From: Taklimakanibacter albus | GTDB lineage: Bacteria; Pseudomonadota; Alphaproteobacteria; Rhizobiales; Aestuariivirgaceae | Direction: 5' to 3' | Assembly (NCBI RefSeq): GCF_016595235.1 | Contig: NZ_JAENHL010000006.1 | Location: 1,116,001 to 1,180,000, forward strand | DNA length: 64,000 nt | Shown: one piece after another, positions 26,909-35,853 of the stretch | How positions within the stretch are numbered: position 1 is the first letter of the stretch | How the letters are laid out: the number at the start of each line of letters is the position of its first letter | Program-made: the position numbers and the translations under genes | The notes under the pieces: generated by a model | The model's database searches: none | What the model saw: only the letters and a program-made list of their open reading frames with translations | Told to the model about the DNA's origin: nothing

Positions 26909-27373
26909 TTATTCGACCTCGGCGATGGCCTCGACCTCGACGGCGACATTGAGCGGCAGCGAACCCGCGCCGACCGCCGAGCGGGCATGTTTGCCCTTGT
27001 CGCCGAAGACTTCGACCATGAGGTCGGAGGCGCCGTTGACCACCTTGGGCTGATCGGCGAAATCGGGCGTGCCGTTGACGAAGCCGACCAGCTTGACGAT
27101 GCGCTTCACCCTGTCGAGATCGCCGCCGCAGGCATCCTTGAGCTGGGCAATGATATTGATGGCGCAGAGCCTGGCCGCCTTGGCGCCGTCCTCGACGGAG
27201 AAGTCCTTGCCGATCTTGCCCTGATATTCGATCTTGCCGTCCTTGAGCGTGACCTGGCCCGCCGTATAGACGAGATTGCCGGTGCGCACCCAGCCGACAT
27301 AATTGGCGACGGGCTTCGCCGGCGTCGGCAAAGTGATCCCGAGTTCGGCGAGTTTCTTGTCGATCTGGCTCAT
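26909..27373 (-). CDS. RidA family protein
   Basis: A 154-residue YjgF/YER057c/UK114-type protein. It has 'LGITLPTPAKPVANYVGWVRTGNLVYTAGQ', 'CAINIIAQLKDACG' and 'KHARSAVGAGSLPLNVAVEVE', with the arginine of the HARSAVG motif that binds the carboxylate of enamine/imine substrates. RidA removes reactive 2-aminoacrylate. It sits between a 2-hydroxyacid dehydrogenase and the phosphodiesterase. Confidence 0.93.
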   Translation of the reverse strand: MSQIDKKLAELGITLPTPAKPVANYVGWVRTGNLVYTAGQVTLKDGKIEYQGKIGKDFSVEDGAKAARLCAINIIAQLKDACGGDLDRVKRIVKLVGFVNGTPDFADQPKVVNGASDLMVEVFGDKGKHARSAVGAGSLPLNVAVEVEAIAEVE

Positions 27374-27393
27374 TCTGAAGTCTCCGTTGTGGT

Positions 27394-28365
27394 TCAGGTC
27401 AGAAGGTCGGCGGGTTTGCGCCCGGCGAAGAAGGCATCGAGATTATCGGCGGCCCGCATGCCCATCGCAATGCGCGTATCGCGGGTGGCGCTGCCGAGAT
27501 GCGGCAGCAGGAACACATTGTCGAGTGCGCGGTAGCGCGGGTCGATCTTGGGCTCGTTGCGGAACACATCGAGTCCCGCGGCGGCGAGCTTGCCGGATTT
27601 GAGGCCAGCGATCAGCGCGTCGTCGTCGATGATATCGCCACGCGCCGAATTGACGATGATGGCGCCATCGGGAAGCTGCGCGATCAGCTTGTCATTGACG
27701 ATCCCGCGCGTCTCGGGTGTCGAGGCGCAGTTGATCGACAGGAAATCGCAAAAGGGAAGCATGTCGTCGAGCTTGGCGTGATAGCGCGCCCCAAAAGTCA
27801 GATCGGCGGCGACCGGGCGCCGATTGTGATAATGCAGCTCCATGTCGAAGGCCTTGGCGCGCTTGGCGACCGCCTGGCCGATGCGGCCCATGCCCAATAT
27901 GCCAAGCCGGCGGCCGGTGACGTCGAAGCCCAAGGGGGCCGTCGGCGACCACGAGGTCCAGCGGTCCTCGCGCACCATGCGCTCGCCCCAATAGGCGCCG
28001 CGCGCCGCCCCCAGAATCAGCAGCAGCGCGATGTCGGCGGTGGCGTCGGTGAGCACGTCGGGCGTGTTGGTGACGGCGATGTTCCTGGCCTTCGCCGCCG
28101 CAATATCGACATGCTCGTAGCCCACCGAAAAGGTGGCGACGATTTTGATCGACGAGGGCAGTTTGGCGATGATGCCGGTGGCGAAAGATTTGTCCATCGG
28201 CGTGATCAGGAGGGCATCCTTGCCTTCCGCGCCGGCAAGGATTTCCGCCTCGCTCATCGGATGGTCGTCGGCGTTCAATTGGGCGGCGAAGGCCTTTCCG
28301 AGTCGGGTTTCGACCTCCTGGGGAAGACGTCTGGTGACCAGGAGGCGCGGCAAAGCGGGGGCCAT
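27394..28365 (-). CDS. D-2-hydroxyacid dehydrogenase (glyoxylate/hydroxypyruvate reductase-like)
   Basis: A 323-residue NAD(P)-dependent enzyme. The Rossmann motif is 'LGILGMGRIGQAVAKRAKAFDMELHYHNR', where the H-N-R end suggests NADPH preference. The catalytic residues are R in NSARGDIID, E in FRNEPKID and H in LLPHLGSAT. The match is to the GyaR/GhrB group that reduces glyoxylate or hydroxypyruvate. It is the first gene of the minus-strand run and is divergent from the eipB-like gene. Confidence 0.92.
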   Translation of the reverse strand: MAPALPRLLVTRRLPQEVETRLGKAFAAQLNADDHPMSEAEILAGAEGKDALLITPMDKSFATGIIAKLPSSIKIVATFSVGYEHVDIAAAKARNIAVTNTPDVLTDATADIALLLILGAARGAYWGERMVREDRWTSWSPTAPLGFDVTGRRLGILGMGRIGQAVAKRAKAFDMELHYHNRRPVAADLTFGARYHAKLDDMLPFCDFLSINCASTPETRGIVNDKLIAQLPDGAIIVNSARGDIIDDDALIAGLKSGKLAAAGLDVFRNEPKIDPRYRALDNVFLLPHLGSATRDTRIAMGMRAADNLDAFFAGRKPADLLT

Positions 28366-28414
28366 TGTTGAGTTCTACCGTTTGGCTTAAGAGGGCGGGG
28401 TTGAAGAGGATCGA

Positions 28415-29263
28415 ATGACCGGGACTAGAAAACATCAGATCAGACGCGGCGCAAGCCTTCTCTTGACCCTCGCTGCCCTTGCGGCATTAGGCAGCAATGC
28501 CTGGGCCGGGGTGAATATCCGGGCGCATCGCGCCGTTTACGATCTGAAGCTGGAGCGATCCTCGGAAGGCTCCAATATTTCGGGCGCCGACGGACGCATG
28601 GTGATGGAGATCACCGGTTCCGCCTGCGATGGCTGGTCGACCAGCTTCCGGCGCGTCATGGAGCTCAGGCCCAATGAGGGCGAGACCCAGCTTCTCGACA
28701 ACCAGGTCGCCTCCTGGGAGTCGGGCGACGGTCTCTCCCTGCAGCTCAACGACAAGCAGTTCGTCAATAACAGGCTCGAGACCGAGACCCGGCTCAAGGC
28801 CGATATGGACAGCGATGCGGCCAAGCCCGGGCGCGGCGAGATCAGCGAGCCGAAGCCGGAGGAATTCGATCTTCCCGCCGGCGTCCTGTTCCCGATGGCG
28901 CATCAGAAGCGGCTGATGGATGCGGCCGAGCGCGGCGAGACGCGCGACGTCAGCATTCTTTATGACGGCGCGTCCGGATCGAAGGTCTTCAAGGTGATCT
29001 CCTTCATCGGCAAGCGCAAGGATCCGGGCAGCGATCCCACTATCGACAAGGCGCTGAAGGACATGCCGTCCTGGCCGCTGTCGATCACCTTCTATGAATA
29101 TGACAAGGACACCAAGGTCAGCGAGGAGCTGCCGAGCTATCAGGTCAACTTCCCAATCTACGAAAATGGCGTCGCCGGTCCGTTGTCCATCGACTATGGC
29201 GGCTATGTCATTTCCGGCACGCTGACCAAGCTCGAATTGCTCAATCAGCAAAAATGCGAGTGA
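28415..29263 (+). CDS. eipB: EipB/DUF1849 periplasmic envelope-integrity protein
   Basis: A 282-residue secreted protein. A signal peptide ends near residue 31 (SNAWA). The body contains 'RAHRAVYDLKLERSSEGSNISGADGRM', 'GSACDGWSTSFRR', 'DLPAGVLFPMAHQKRLMDAAERGE' and ends NQQKCE. Brucella EipB is a beta-spiral periplasmic protein with a conserved disulfide; the two cysteines here (C71 and C281) sit in the matching places. It supports outer-membrane integrity. GAGGA precedes the ATG. It converges on dinB with a 45-base gap. Confidence 0.9.
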   Translation: MTGTRKHQIRRGASLLLTLAALAALGSNAWAGVNIRAHRAVYDLKLERSSEGSNISGADGRMVMEITGSACDGWSTSFRRVMELRPNEGETQLLDNQVASWESGDGLSLQLNDKQFVNNRLETETRLKADMDSDAAKPGRGEISEPKPEEFDLPAGVLFPMAHQKRLMDAAERGETRDVSILYDGASGSKVFKVISFIGKRKDPGSDPTIDKALKDMPSWPLSITFYEYDKDTKVSEELPSYQVNFPIYENGVAGPLSIDYGGYVISGTLTKLELLNQQKCE

Positions 29264-29276
29264 CCCTTCCAACTGT

Positions 29277-29338
29277 CACGTGAGCAGCGTTGCTCGTGTG
29301 GTGAGGCTTTATGAGTCCCGGCTTTCGCCTGGGCCGGG
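29277..29338. repeat. Hairpins and REP-like palindrome at the dinB 3' end
   Basis: Two inverted repeats lie between and inside the convergent ends of eipB and dinB. GAGCA-GCGT-TGCTC (29282-29295) could serve as a terminator but has no T-tract. CCCGGC-N10-GCCGGG (29317-29338) lies inside the last codons of dinB. Translated, it gives [11 protein letters not shown], a sequence type often produced when palindromic repeats are read through in Hyphomicrobiales. No second copy is seen here. Confidence 0.5.
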
Positions 29339-30649
29339 CTTACGCCGAGCGGACGCCATATGTGTTTGGCTCGCTTCCTCCTCGAAGACCAGACCGCGGT
29401 CGATGGCGTCCTTGCCGAATTTCTGGCGCAGGCGGTCGATCGCATATTCGGCCTTGGCGCGGGTGGCGGCACGCTCGTCGAGCGTCGCTTCGATCTGCGC
29501 CGGATCAATCTCGACCAGATGCGATATGCCGACGCCCAGCAGCCTGAAGGCGGTCCCCGTCGCTTCGCGCTTGAGGAGCGGCTGGGCCGCGGTGAAGATG
29601 CGGTCGGCCAGCACCGTCGCATCCTGGAAGGACGCGTTGCGGGTCCTGATCTTGAAATCCGCCGTCTTGAGCTTGAGGGTGACGGTGTGGCCGGCGAGGC
29701 GATCCTGCTTGGCGCGCCGCGAGACCTTGTCGCTCATCTGCCAGAGAATGCGCTCGAGCGCCTTGTAGTCGCTGATATCCTCATCGAAGGTTGTCTCGGC
29801 GCTGATACTTTTGGTCTCGTCTTCAGTCGAGACACTCCGCGCATCCTCGCCGCGCGACAGGTGATAGAGCCGCGCGCCCAGCGTGCCGTAGCGCCGTATC
29901 AGATCGTTTCTCTCGCGGGTCTGAAGTTGCGCGATCATGGTGATGCCGTCTTTCGCGAGCTCGGCCTGCATCGCCTTGCCGACGCCCCAGATGGCGCCGA
30001 CCGGCCGCGCCGCCAGGAAGGACAGCGTCTCCGCCTTGCCGATGACCGAGAGGCCGCGCGGCTTGTCGAGATCGGAGGCCATCTTGGCCAGGAACTTGTT
30101 ATGCGACAGACCGACCGACACCGTGATGCCGATCTCCTTCTCGATGCGTTGCGCCAGATGGCCAAGCGACAGGGCGGCGCTGCGGCCATGCAGGCGCTCG
30201 GTGCCTTTGAGATCGAGAAAGGCTTCATCGATCGAGAGCGGCTGAACGAGGGGCGTGAGATCGAGCATGAGCGCGCGTACCTCGCGCCCGACCGCGGCAT
30301 ATTTTGCCATATTGGGGCTGATCACCACCGCTTCCGGACAGAGCTTGCGCGCGGTGAACATCGGCATCGCCGAACGCACGCCGCGGATACGCGCGATATA
30401 GCAGGCGGTGGACACGACGCCGCGATGCTGGCCGCCGACGATCACCGGCTTGTCGCGCAAACTCGGATCGTCGCGTTTCTCGATCGCGGCATAGAAGGCG
30501 TCGCAGTCGAGATGCGCGGTGGTGAGCTGATGCAGTTCCGGATGACGGATGAGACGCGGCGAGCGACAAGAGGCGCAGCGGCGATCATTGTCGCCCGCCG
30601 GCGCGAAACAATCCCGGCAAAAGCCCGAAGCGCCCACATCCTGTCCCAT
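29309..30649 (-). CDS. dinB: DNA polymerase IV with N-terminal zinc-ribbon-like motif
   Basis: A 446-residue Y-family translesion polymerase. Catalytic acidic residues are in [12 protein letters not shown] and SIDEAFLDL, followed by the finger, thumb (helix-hairpin-helix near '[18 protein letters not shown]') and little-finger domains. Before the polymerase core is a four-cysteine motif, C11-x2-C14 and C25-x2-C28, a likely zinc ribbon that E. coli DinB lacks. The final residues [11 protein letters not shown] appear to come from a palindromic repeat. No clear ribosome site is seen upstream of the ATG. Confidence 0.93.
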   Translation of the reverse strand: MGQDVGASGFCRDCFAPAGDNDRRCASCRSPRLIRHPELHQLTTAHLDCDAFYAAIEKRDDPSLRDKPVIVGGQHRGVVSTACYIARIRGVRSAMPMFTARKLCPEAVVISPNMAKYAAVGREVRALMLDLTPLVQPLSIDEAFLDLKGTERLHGRSAALSLGHLAQRIEKEIGITVSVGLSHNKFLAKMASDLDKPRGLSVIGKAETLSFLAARPVGAIWGVGKAMQAELAKDGITMIAQLQTRERNDLIRRYGTLGARLYHLSRGEDARSVSTEDETKSISAETTFDEDISDYKALERILWQMSDKVSRRAKQDRLAGHTVTLKLKTADFKIRTRNASFQDATVLADRIFTAAQPLLKREATGTAFRLLGVGISHLVEIDPAQIEATLDERAATRAKAEYAIDRLRQKFGKDAIDRGLVFEEEASQTHMASARRKPGPGESRDS

Positions 30650-30744
30650 GCCGCCATTCTAGCCGTCATCATCACGTTGCGCAGCCGTCTTAAATAGGGT
30701 TCACTGGCCTTGGGACGGAGCGCATCAAGAGAAATGAGGGGCTC

Positions 30745-31395
30745 ATGTATAAACTCTACAATGTGAAAAGATGCGGCTCGCTCTCGGCCCATCTCGTCCT
30801 CGAAGAGCTCGGCGTTCCTTACCAGAATATCTGGCTGACCATGGAGCAGGTGCGGGCCCCGGAATTCCGCGAGATCAGTCCCTTGAACATGGTGCCCGCC
30901 TTGGGGTTGCCCGATGGCCGCGCCATCACGGAATCGGCCGCCATCGTCGCCTTTCTCACCGATGCGCATCCGGAAGCCGGCCTGGCGCCGCCGACCGGCA
31001 GCGATGATCACGCCGTCTATCTGTCGAGCCTCGTCTTCATGGCCAACAATATCTATCCGGCCATCGATCTCGCTTTCGATGCGCGCAGATTGGCCGACAG
31101 CGAGGAGCAGAACTCTGCCATCCGCCGCAAGTCGCTGCAGAAAAGCCTCGAGCTGTTCGCGATGATGGAAGCGCGGCTGGCCGAGGACGGCCCCTTCGTC
31201 GTCGGCGAGCGCTACTCCGCCGCCGACATCTATCTGTTCATGCTGACGATCTGGGGACATCCATCGGAGCAGGCGGTGCTCGAACGCTTCCCGCATATCG
31301 CGCGGGTGGCGGCCCATGTCAGGGCGCGGCCGCGTCTCAAGGCGGCGCTCGACACGCATGGCGCGCTCGAAATTCAGACCGCCGAGGCGGCCTGA
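30745..31395 (+). CDS. Glutathione S-transferase family protein
   Basis: A 216-residue GST. The thioredoxin-like domain starts MYKLYNVKRCGSLSAHLVLEELG, contains the cis-Pro segment MVPALGLPDG and the glutathione gamma-glutamyl site 'AITESAAIVAFLTD'. The C-terminal helical domain has 'GERYSAADIYLFM', the conserved N-capping element. GAGGGG precedes the ATG. It is not close to the GST at 4284-4940. It converges on the DUF3572 gene. Confidence 0.9.
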   Translation: MYKLYNVKRCGSLSAHLVLEELGVPYQNIWLTMEQVRAPEFREISPLNMVPALGLPDGRAITESAAIVAFLTDAHPEAGLAPPTGSDDHAVYLSSLVFMANNIYPAIDLAFDARRLADSEEQNSAIRRKSLQKSLELFAMMEARLAEDGPFVVGERYSAADIYLFMLTIWGHPSEQAVLERFPHIARVAAHVRARPRLKAALDTHGALEIQTAEAA

Positions 31396-31404
31396 GAAAC
31401 CGGA

Positions 31405-31689
31405 TCAGGCGCCGGCCCGGCCGGCGAGCGCCTCGGCCGCCAGCGCCGGCACGCGCGGGTCCAATTCCTGCTCGGCGGTGAAGGTCAGCAGCAGCGATTC
31501 GTCCTGCAACAGGTGATTGAGAAGTCCGGCGAGGAAATCCGGATTCTCGGCGACGGTCCCGATATCGGCCACTTCGACGCCGGAGAGGGTCAGGAAACGG
31601 CTGAGCCTTTCGGGCTCGCTCGCCAGAAAGCCCAATGCCTTCAGGGCGATGACCTCGGCCTCCGCGCGATTTATCCGAGGTGTCTTCAC
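31405..31689 (-). CDS. DUF3572 family protein
   Basis: A 94-residue helical protein: 'AEVIALKALGFLASEPERLSRFLTLSGV' and 'NPDFLAGLLNHLLQDESLLLTF'. This is the DUF3572 family, which I know as a neighbour of divK in Hyphomicrobiales. Its function is unknown. No membrane segment is present. It is divergent from divK, sharing a 230-base AT-rich control region. Confidence 0.85.
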   Translation of the reverse strand: MKTPRINRAEAEVIALKALGFLASEPERLSRFLTLSGVEVADIGTVAENPDFLAGLLNHLLQDESLLLTFTAEQELDPRVPALAAEALAGRAGA

Positions 31690-31920
31690 GGAATTATATA
31701 TCCGAAATTAATCAATGATTTACCATGATATAGAGTGTCATAGTGGTTAAGTTGTTAGTTACCGTGTTCGGTGAGAATTCCCTATAGAAGAAACGGCAAT
31801 AATTCTCAAAACGAAACAGGGATATCGGGGGAGGCTGGAATTTTCCGGCTAAGCCATGCCAACTCCGAAGGGGCGCGAGCCGTGCTAGAAATACCGGGAA
31901 AACGAGTAGGAACCGAGCAG
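31690..31920. promoter_or_regulatory. Control region upstream of divK
   Basis: A 231-base region, AT-rich in its first half, between DUF3572 and divK. TTAA-TCAATGA-TTTA (31708-31722) matches the CtrA box TTAA-N7-TTAA with one mismatch. A second partial site, TTAA-N7-GTTAC, starts at 31747 and is weaker. CtrA activates divK in Caulobacter, so the first site is plausible. No clear -10 was assigned. Confidence 0.35.
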
Positions 31921-32316
31921 ATGCTCGCAACAAATCCGGCGCAGGCCAAGACCGTTTTGATCGTCGAGGACAATGAGCTCAATATGAAGCTCTTCAATGA
32001 CCTCCTCGAGGCGCATGGCTATCGTGTACTGCAGACGCGCGACGGGCTTTCGGCACTGGAGATCGCACGCCAGCATATGCCCGACCTCATCATCATGGAT
32101 ATTCAGCTGCCGGAGGTTTCCGGCATCGAAGTCACCAAATGGCTCAAGGAGGACGACGAGCTGCGCCGGATCCCGGTCATCGCCGTCACCGCTTTCGCCA
32201 TGAAGGGCGACGAGGAAAAGATCCGGGAAGGGGGCTGCGAGGCCTATATCTCCAAACCCATTTCCGTTATGAGCTTCCTCAAAACGGTGGACAGCTTCCT
32301 CAAGGGACCGCAATGA
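31921..32316 (+). CDS. divK: Cell-cycle response regulator DivK
   Basis: A 131-residue single-domain receiver. It has '[25 protein letters not shown]', the phosphoacceptor aspartate in [14 protein letters not shown], the switch threonine in [12 protein letters not shown], and K in YISKPISV. DivK relays phosphate among the polar kinases PleC/DivJ/DivL to control CtrA. An open frame runs 50 codons upstream, but the family starts just before TVLIVEDNE, and the ATG at 31921 has AGGA upstream. The 3' end overlaps pleD (ATGA). Confidence 0.95.
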   Translation: MLATNPAQAKTVLIVEDNELNMKLFNDLLEAHGYRVLQTRDGLSALEIARQHMPDLIIMDIQLPEVSGIEVTKWLKEDDELRRIPVIAVTAFAMKGDEEKIREGGCEAYISKPISVMSFLKTVDSFLKGPQ

Positions 32317-33680
32317 CCGCCAGGGTTCTGGTTGTCGACGACATTCTCGCCAATGTGCGCCTGCTGGAAGCCAAGCTTTCAGCGGAGTATTTCGACGTCG
32401 TGACCGCCATGAACGGCGCCGACGCGCTCGATTCCGTGCAGCGGACGAAGCCCGATATCGTGCTGCTCGACGTGATGATGCCCGGCATCGACGGCATCGA
32501 AGTGTGCCGGCAGATCAAAAGCGATGCGCAGACCCATCACATCCCGGTGGTGATGGTCACCGCCCTCGACCAGCCGGAAGACCGCGTGAAGGGCCTCGAA
32601 GCCGGCGCCGACGACTTCCTGACCAAGCCGGTGAACGACCTGGCACTGTTCTGCCGGGTGAAGAGCCTCGTCCGGCTCAAGATGCTCACCGACGAATTGC
32701 GCGCCCGCTCGCCCAATGGCGAGACGGTGAAGATGCTCGGCCGCAGCGAGGGCATCGACAATTCCAAGCCGGGCAAGGTCCTGGTCATCGACAACCGCGC
32801 CAACACCGCCGAGCGCACCCGCGCGGCCCTCGTGCCGCATCACGAAGTCACCATCATCGACGATCCGCTGACGGCGGTCATGCACGCGGCCGAGACCCGC
32901 TACGAGCTGATCATCATCAATCTCGACATGGACAGTGTCGACGGCCTGCGCCTGTGCTCGCAGCTCAAATCGCTGGAGCGCACCCGCCAGACCCCCATTC
33001 TCATCGTGGTGGCGCCCGACGATCATCAGCGCCTCCTGCGCGCTCTCGATATGGGCGTGAACGACTATCTGATCCGTCCGATCGACAAGCAGGAGCTGCT
33101 GGCGCGCGCCAACACGCAGATCCGACGATGCCGCTACACCGATCAACTGCGCTCGCATGTGCAGGCGACGATGGAGATGGCGGTCACCGATCCGCTGACC
33201 GGCCTCTATAATCGCCGTTACATGGAAAGCCAGACCAACGCGCTCGTCGAGCACGCGATCAACCGCGGCAAGGCGTTGTCGATCCTGGCGCTCGACGTCG
33301 ATCACTTCAAGGCGGTGAATGACGAGCATGGCCATGCGGTGGGCGACCGCGTCCTGCAGGAACTCGCCTCACGCCTCAAGCAGGCGATCCGCAATATCGA
33401 CATGGTCTGCCGCATCGGCGGCGAGGAATTCGTGATCGTGCTGCCCAATACCAGCACCGATGTCGCCACTAAGATCGCTGACCGCATGCGCCGCAGCGTG
33501 TCGGGCACGCCGTTCAATGTCGGCTCACCCGCGGGTCCCTTGACGGTGACTGTCTCGATCGGCGTCGCCGCGGTCGAAAGCGCGTCGGACACGATGGAAA
33601 ATATCATGAAGCGCGCCGATGAGGCGCTCTACAGCGCCAAACGCGCCGGCCGCAACCGGGTCAACTCGACCGCCGCGTGA
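32313..33680 (+). CDS. pleD: Diguanylate cyclase response regulator PleD
   Basis: A 455-residue REC-REC-GGDEF protein that makes c-di-GMP to drive polar development. The first receiver has its phosphorylation aspartate in VLLDVMMPG. The second is degenerate: the matching position is asparagine (IIINLDMD), as expected for the dimer-adaptor domain. The cyclase domain has '[14 protein letters not shown]', the active-site GGEEF, and an intact inhibitory I-site RNID five residues upstream. It starts at ATG 32313, overlapping the divK stop, so the two are coupled. Confidence 0.95.
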   Translation: MTARVLVVDDILANVRLLEAKLSAEYFDVVTAMNGADALDSVQRTKPDIVLLDVMMPGIDGIEVCRQIKSDAQTHHIPVVMVTALDQPEDRVKGLEAGADDFLTKPVNDLALFCRVKSLVRLKMLTDELRARSPNGETVKMLGRSEGIDNSKPGKVLVIDNRANTAERTRAALVPHHEVTIIDDPLTAVMHAAETRYELIIINLDMDSVDGLRLCSQLKSLERTRQTPILIVVAPDDHQRLLRALDMGVNDYLIRPIDKQELLARANTQIRRCRYTDQLRSHVQATMEMAVTDPLTGLYNRRYMESQTNALVEHAINRGKALSILALDVDHFKAVNDEHGHAVGDRVLQELASRLKQAIRNIDMVCRIGGEEFVIVLPNTSTDVATKIADRMRRSVSGTPFNVGSPAGPLTVTVSIGVAAVESASDTMENIMKRADEALYSAKRAGRNRVNSTAA

Positions 33681-33687
33681 GCGTCGA

Positions 33688-34389
33688 TCAGTTGAGCTTG
33701 TAGCTGATACCTATCCGGCCGACCCAGATATCCTGCTTGACCTCGAATTCGTCGGTCTCGTTCTCGTCCGAGACCGTGCGGTCCTTGGAGCCGAGATCGT
33801 AATAGAAGCCTTCCAGGCGGACCAGCCAGTCGTCGGTCCAGGCATGCTCGATGCCGGCGCCGACCACCCAGCCGAAATTGAGATTGACGGATTTCGAGGG
33901 CATGTTGAAGGTTTCGCTGCCGCCGTCGTTCCACGTATGCTTGGTGTCGGCGAAGGCGGCGCCGCCGGTCACATAGAACAAGGTGCGGTCTTCGGCATAG
34001 CCGAGGCGGGCACGCAGCGATCCGAGGAGATTGATGTCGGACGTGATGTCGAGACCTTCGGCACCGTCAAGATTTTCATGCTGGCGCGAGTCGAACCAGG
34101 CGAGATCGGCCTCGGCGCCGAAGACGAGCTTGTCCTTCTGAAAATTGACGCCGACAAGACCGCCCAGAACAGCCGTGGTCTCGCTCAGGGTTTCATCGAT
34201 ATCTACGGGATCCGCCTCGATATCGTCATCGGTACCCTCCCAATCGGAGGAGGTGTGCCCGATACCGGCAAACACACCGGCATAGACCCCGTTCCAATCA
34301 TAGGTGGGTTCGACAAAATCAGCCGCCGATGCAGGTGTTACGACCGCGAGGGCCGTTCCGACCGTGGCGATAAAAGTGAGTTTCCGCAT
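33688..34389 (-). CDS. Outer-membrane beta-barrel protein (Omp25/RopB-like)
   Basis: A 233-residue protein with a signal peptide (MRKLTFIATVGTALAVVTPASA) and an eight-strand-like barrel: 'YDWNGVYAGVFAGIGH', 'GSLRARLGYAEDRTLFYVTGGAAFAD', 'GWVVGAGIEHAWTDDWLVRLEGFYYDLG', closing IGISYKLN. The type is that of small immunogenic surface porins in Hyphomicrobiales. The loops are strongly acidic. I start at 34389, as the frame's eight extra upstream codons are not signal-like. It converges with pleD, 7 bases apart. Confidence 0.88.
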   Translation of the reverse strand: MRKLTFIATVGTALAVVTPASAADFVEPTYDWNGVYAGVFAGIGHTSSDWEGTDDDIEADPVDIDETLSETTAVLGGLVGVNFQKDKLVFGAEADLAWFDSRQHENLDGAEGLDITSDINLLGSLRARLGYAEDRTLFYVTGGAAFADTKHTWNDGGSETFNMPSKSVNLNFGWVVGAGIEHAWTDDWLVRLEGFYYDLGSKDRTVSDENETDEFEVKQDIWVGRIGISYKLN

Positions 34390-34542
34390 CCCGAGCCCCA
34401 AATAGATTCCCAACCGTTCAGTGTGGACGGTAACAGATGCCGGCCGTCACGTCCTCCCGGCATTTGACGGGGGCGTCAGAATATCGGCCGCTATTGCACA
34501 TCGGCCACACTAGATCAAAACCGGAACATGACTCCATACACT

Positions 34543-35232
34543 TTAAGGGGTCAGTTTCTTCCGCCGCTCGAGCTCGGCCGTGCTCGGTTCGTTTACGACG
34601 AAGGAGCCGACCTTTACGGCGCCCGCTTGTTCATAAGTGGCGATGATCACACCACTTGGCGATATCGTTGATTTCGTCACCGCGAAGGCGCCGGGCAGGG
34701 TGCCGGAACCGAACAGGCGCTTTCCCTTGCCGAGCAGCACGGGGTAGATCAGCAGTTGCAGCGCGTCGATAAGATCATGCGCGAGCAGGGTCTGGATGAG
34801 GTTGCTGCTGCCCTGGATCAGGAGATCCGGGCCGTCCCCGGCCTTGAGCTTGCGTAGCGCAGCGACGACGTCGCCGCCAAGCGACGCGCTGTTCACCCAG
34901 GCGAGCGGCCCGGACTGGCGGGTGGCGACATGCTTGATGGCGCCATTGAACAGGCGCGCGATCCCGGCCTGCAGCTCGCCGTAACCCGGCGCTTTCGGAT
35001 CGGTTGGAATATAGGGCCAATAGGCGGCGAAAATGTCATAGGTCTTGCGGCCGAGGACGAGGTCGAAGGGTTTGGAAAAGGTCTCGTCGATGACGGCGGC
35101 GATGCCATCGTCCCAATAGGGTTCCGTCCAGCCGCCGAATTTGAAGCCGCCGGTCGGATCCTCCTCGGGCCCGCCGGGCGCCTGCATGATGCCGTCCAGG
35201 CTGACAAAGGTTGAAACTACGAGCCTACGCAT
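34543..35232 (-). CDS. Dihydrofolate reductase family protein (RibD C-terminal type)
   Basis: A 229-residue protein: 'RLVVSTFVSLDGIMQAPGGPEED', 'FDLVLGRKTYDIFAAYWP', 'DLLIQGSSNLIQTLLAHDLIDAL' and 'PVLLGKGKRLFGSG'. These mark the YyaP/YwjB-like branch of the RibD C-terminal/DHFR superfamily, whose substrates are mostly unknown. The ATG at 35232 with GGAG upstream is used; an open frame runs 31 codons farther but is not family-like. It faces away from hfq. Confidence 0.85.
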   Translation of the reverse strand: MRRLVVSTFVSLDGIMQAPGGPEEDPTGGFKFGGWTEPYWDDGIAAVIDETFSKPFDLVLGRKTYDIFAAYWPYIPTDPKAPGYGELQAGIARLFNGAIKHVATRQSGPLAWVNSASLGGDVVAALRKLKAGDGPDLLIQGSSNLIQTLLAHDLIDALQLLIYPVLLGKGKRLFGSGTLPGAFAVTKSTISPSGVIIATYEQAGAVKVGSFVVNEPSTAELERRKKLTP

Positions 35233-35607
35233 GGGGTTCTCCATCTGGTTTGCCCGAACAGGGGCGTTCACATGGAGACGACGAATGGAAACCCGCGAAA
35301 TCGACAAAGCTTGGTGTTTTGTCACCGCCGGGGCGCGTCACTGCGTCATCTCAGGAATTTACTACTATAGTTGAGTATCCCTTTTTGAGATTCCGGTGCA
35401 GGAATGAAGGGATAGTCAATGGATGCCAAACATTTGCCTGAATGACGATAGACCTACGGCCATTGAACTCCCTGTTGCGGTAGCGCACATGGGAGGTGAG
35501 GATTCCGGCTGAGCCCGTTAACGAAATTGCCGTTTTGCACAAACTGCAACCGTGCTAGGCTCGGATTCCCTTGGCTGTGACCTAATAAGAAGGGGACAAT
35601 ATTTCAT
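35233..35607. promoter_or_regulatory. Intergenic region with the likely hfq promoter
   Basis: 375 bases with no supported gene. Near hfq, TTGCA-CAAAC-TGCAA (35535-35549) is a perfect 5-bp inverted repeat that overlaps the likely -35 (TTGCAC). TGCTAGGCT (35553-35561) could be an extended -10. AAGGGGA lies just before the hfq ATG. The rest of the region holds only short unsupported frames. Confidence 0.35.
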
Positions 35608-35853
35608 ATGGCACAGGAAAAACCACAAAATCTGCAGGACACTTTTCTCAATCACGTCCGCAAGCAGAAGATCCCGGTGACGGTATTTCTCGTTAATGGG
35701 GTGAAATTGCAGGGTATTATCACGTGGTTCGATAATTTCTGCGTATTATTGCGTCGGGACGGACTGTCCCAGCTCGTCTATAAGCATGCGATCTCCACGA
35801 TCATGCCGGGCGGGCCGATCAGCCTGTTCGACGAGGAAGGCAAGGACGGGTGA
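35608..35853 (+). CDS. hfq: RNA chaperone Hfq
   Basis: An 81-residue Sm-like protein. Sm1 is '[37 protein letters not shown]' and Sm2 is '[10 protein letters not shown]', with the distal- and proximal-face residues of Hfq (Q in NLQD, F-D-N-F, Y-K-H). It forms hexamers that help small RNAs pair with mRNAs. Its length matches alphaproteobacterial Hfq with a short C-tail. Its stop overlaps the hflX GTG start, the classical hfq-hflX pairing. Confidence 0.97.
   Translation: MAQEKPQNLQDTFLNHVRKQKIPVTVFLVNGVKLQGIITWFDNFCVLLRRDGLSQLVYKHAISTIMPGGPISLFDEEGKDG

Noticed and set aside
35233-35530. Possible small gene or sRNA between the DHFR-like gene and hfq
   Set aside because: Short frames lack ribosome sites, and no hairpin plus T-tract was found.
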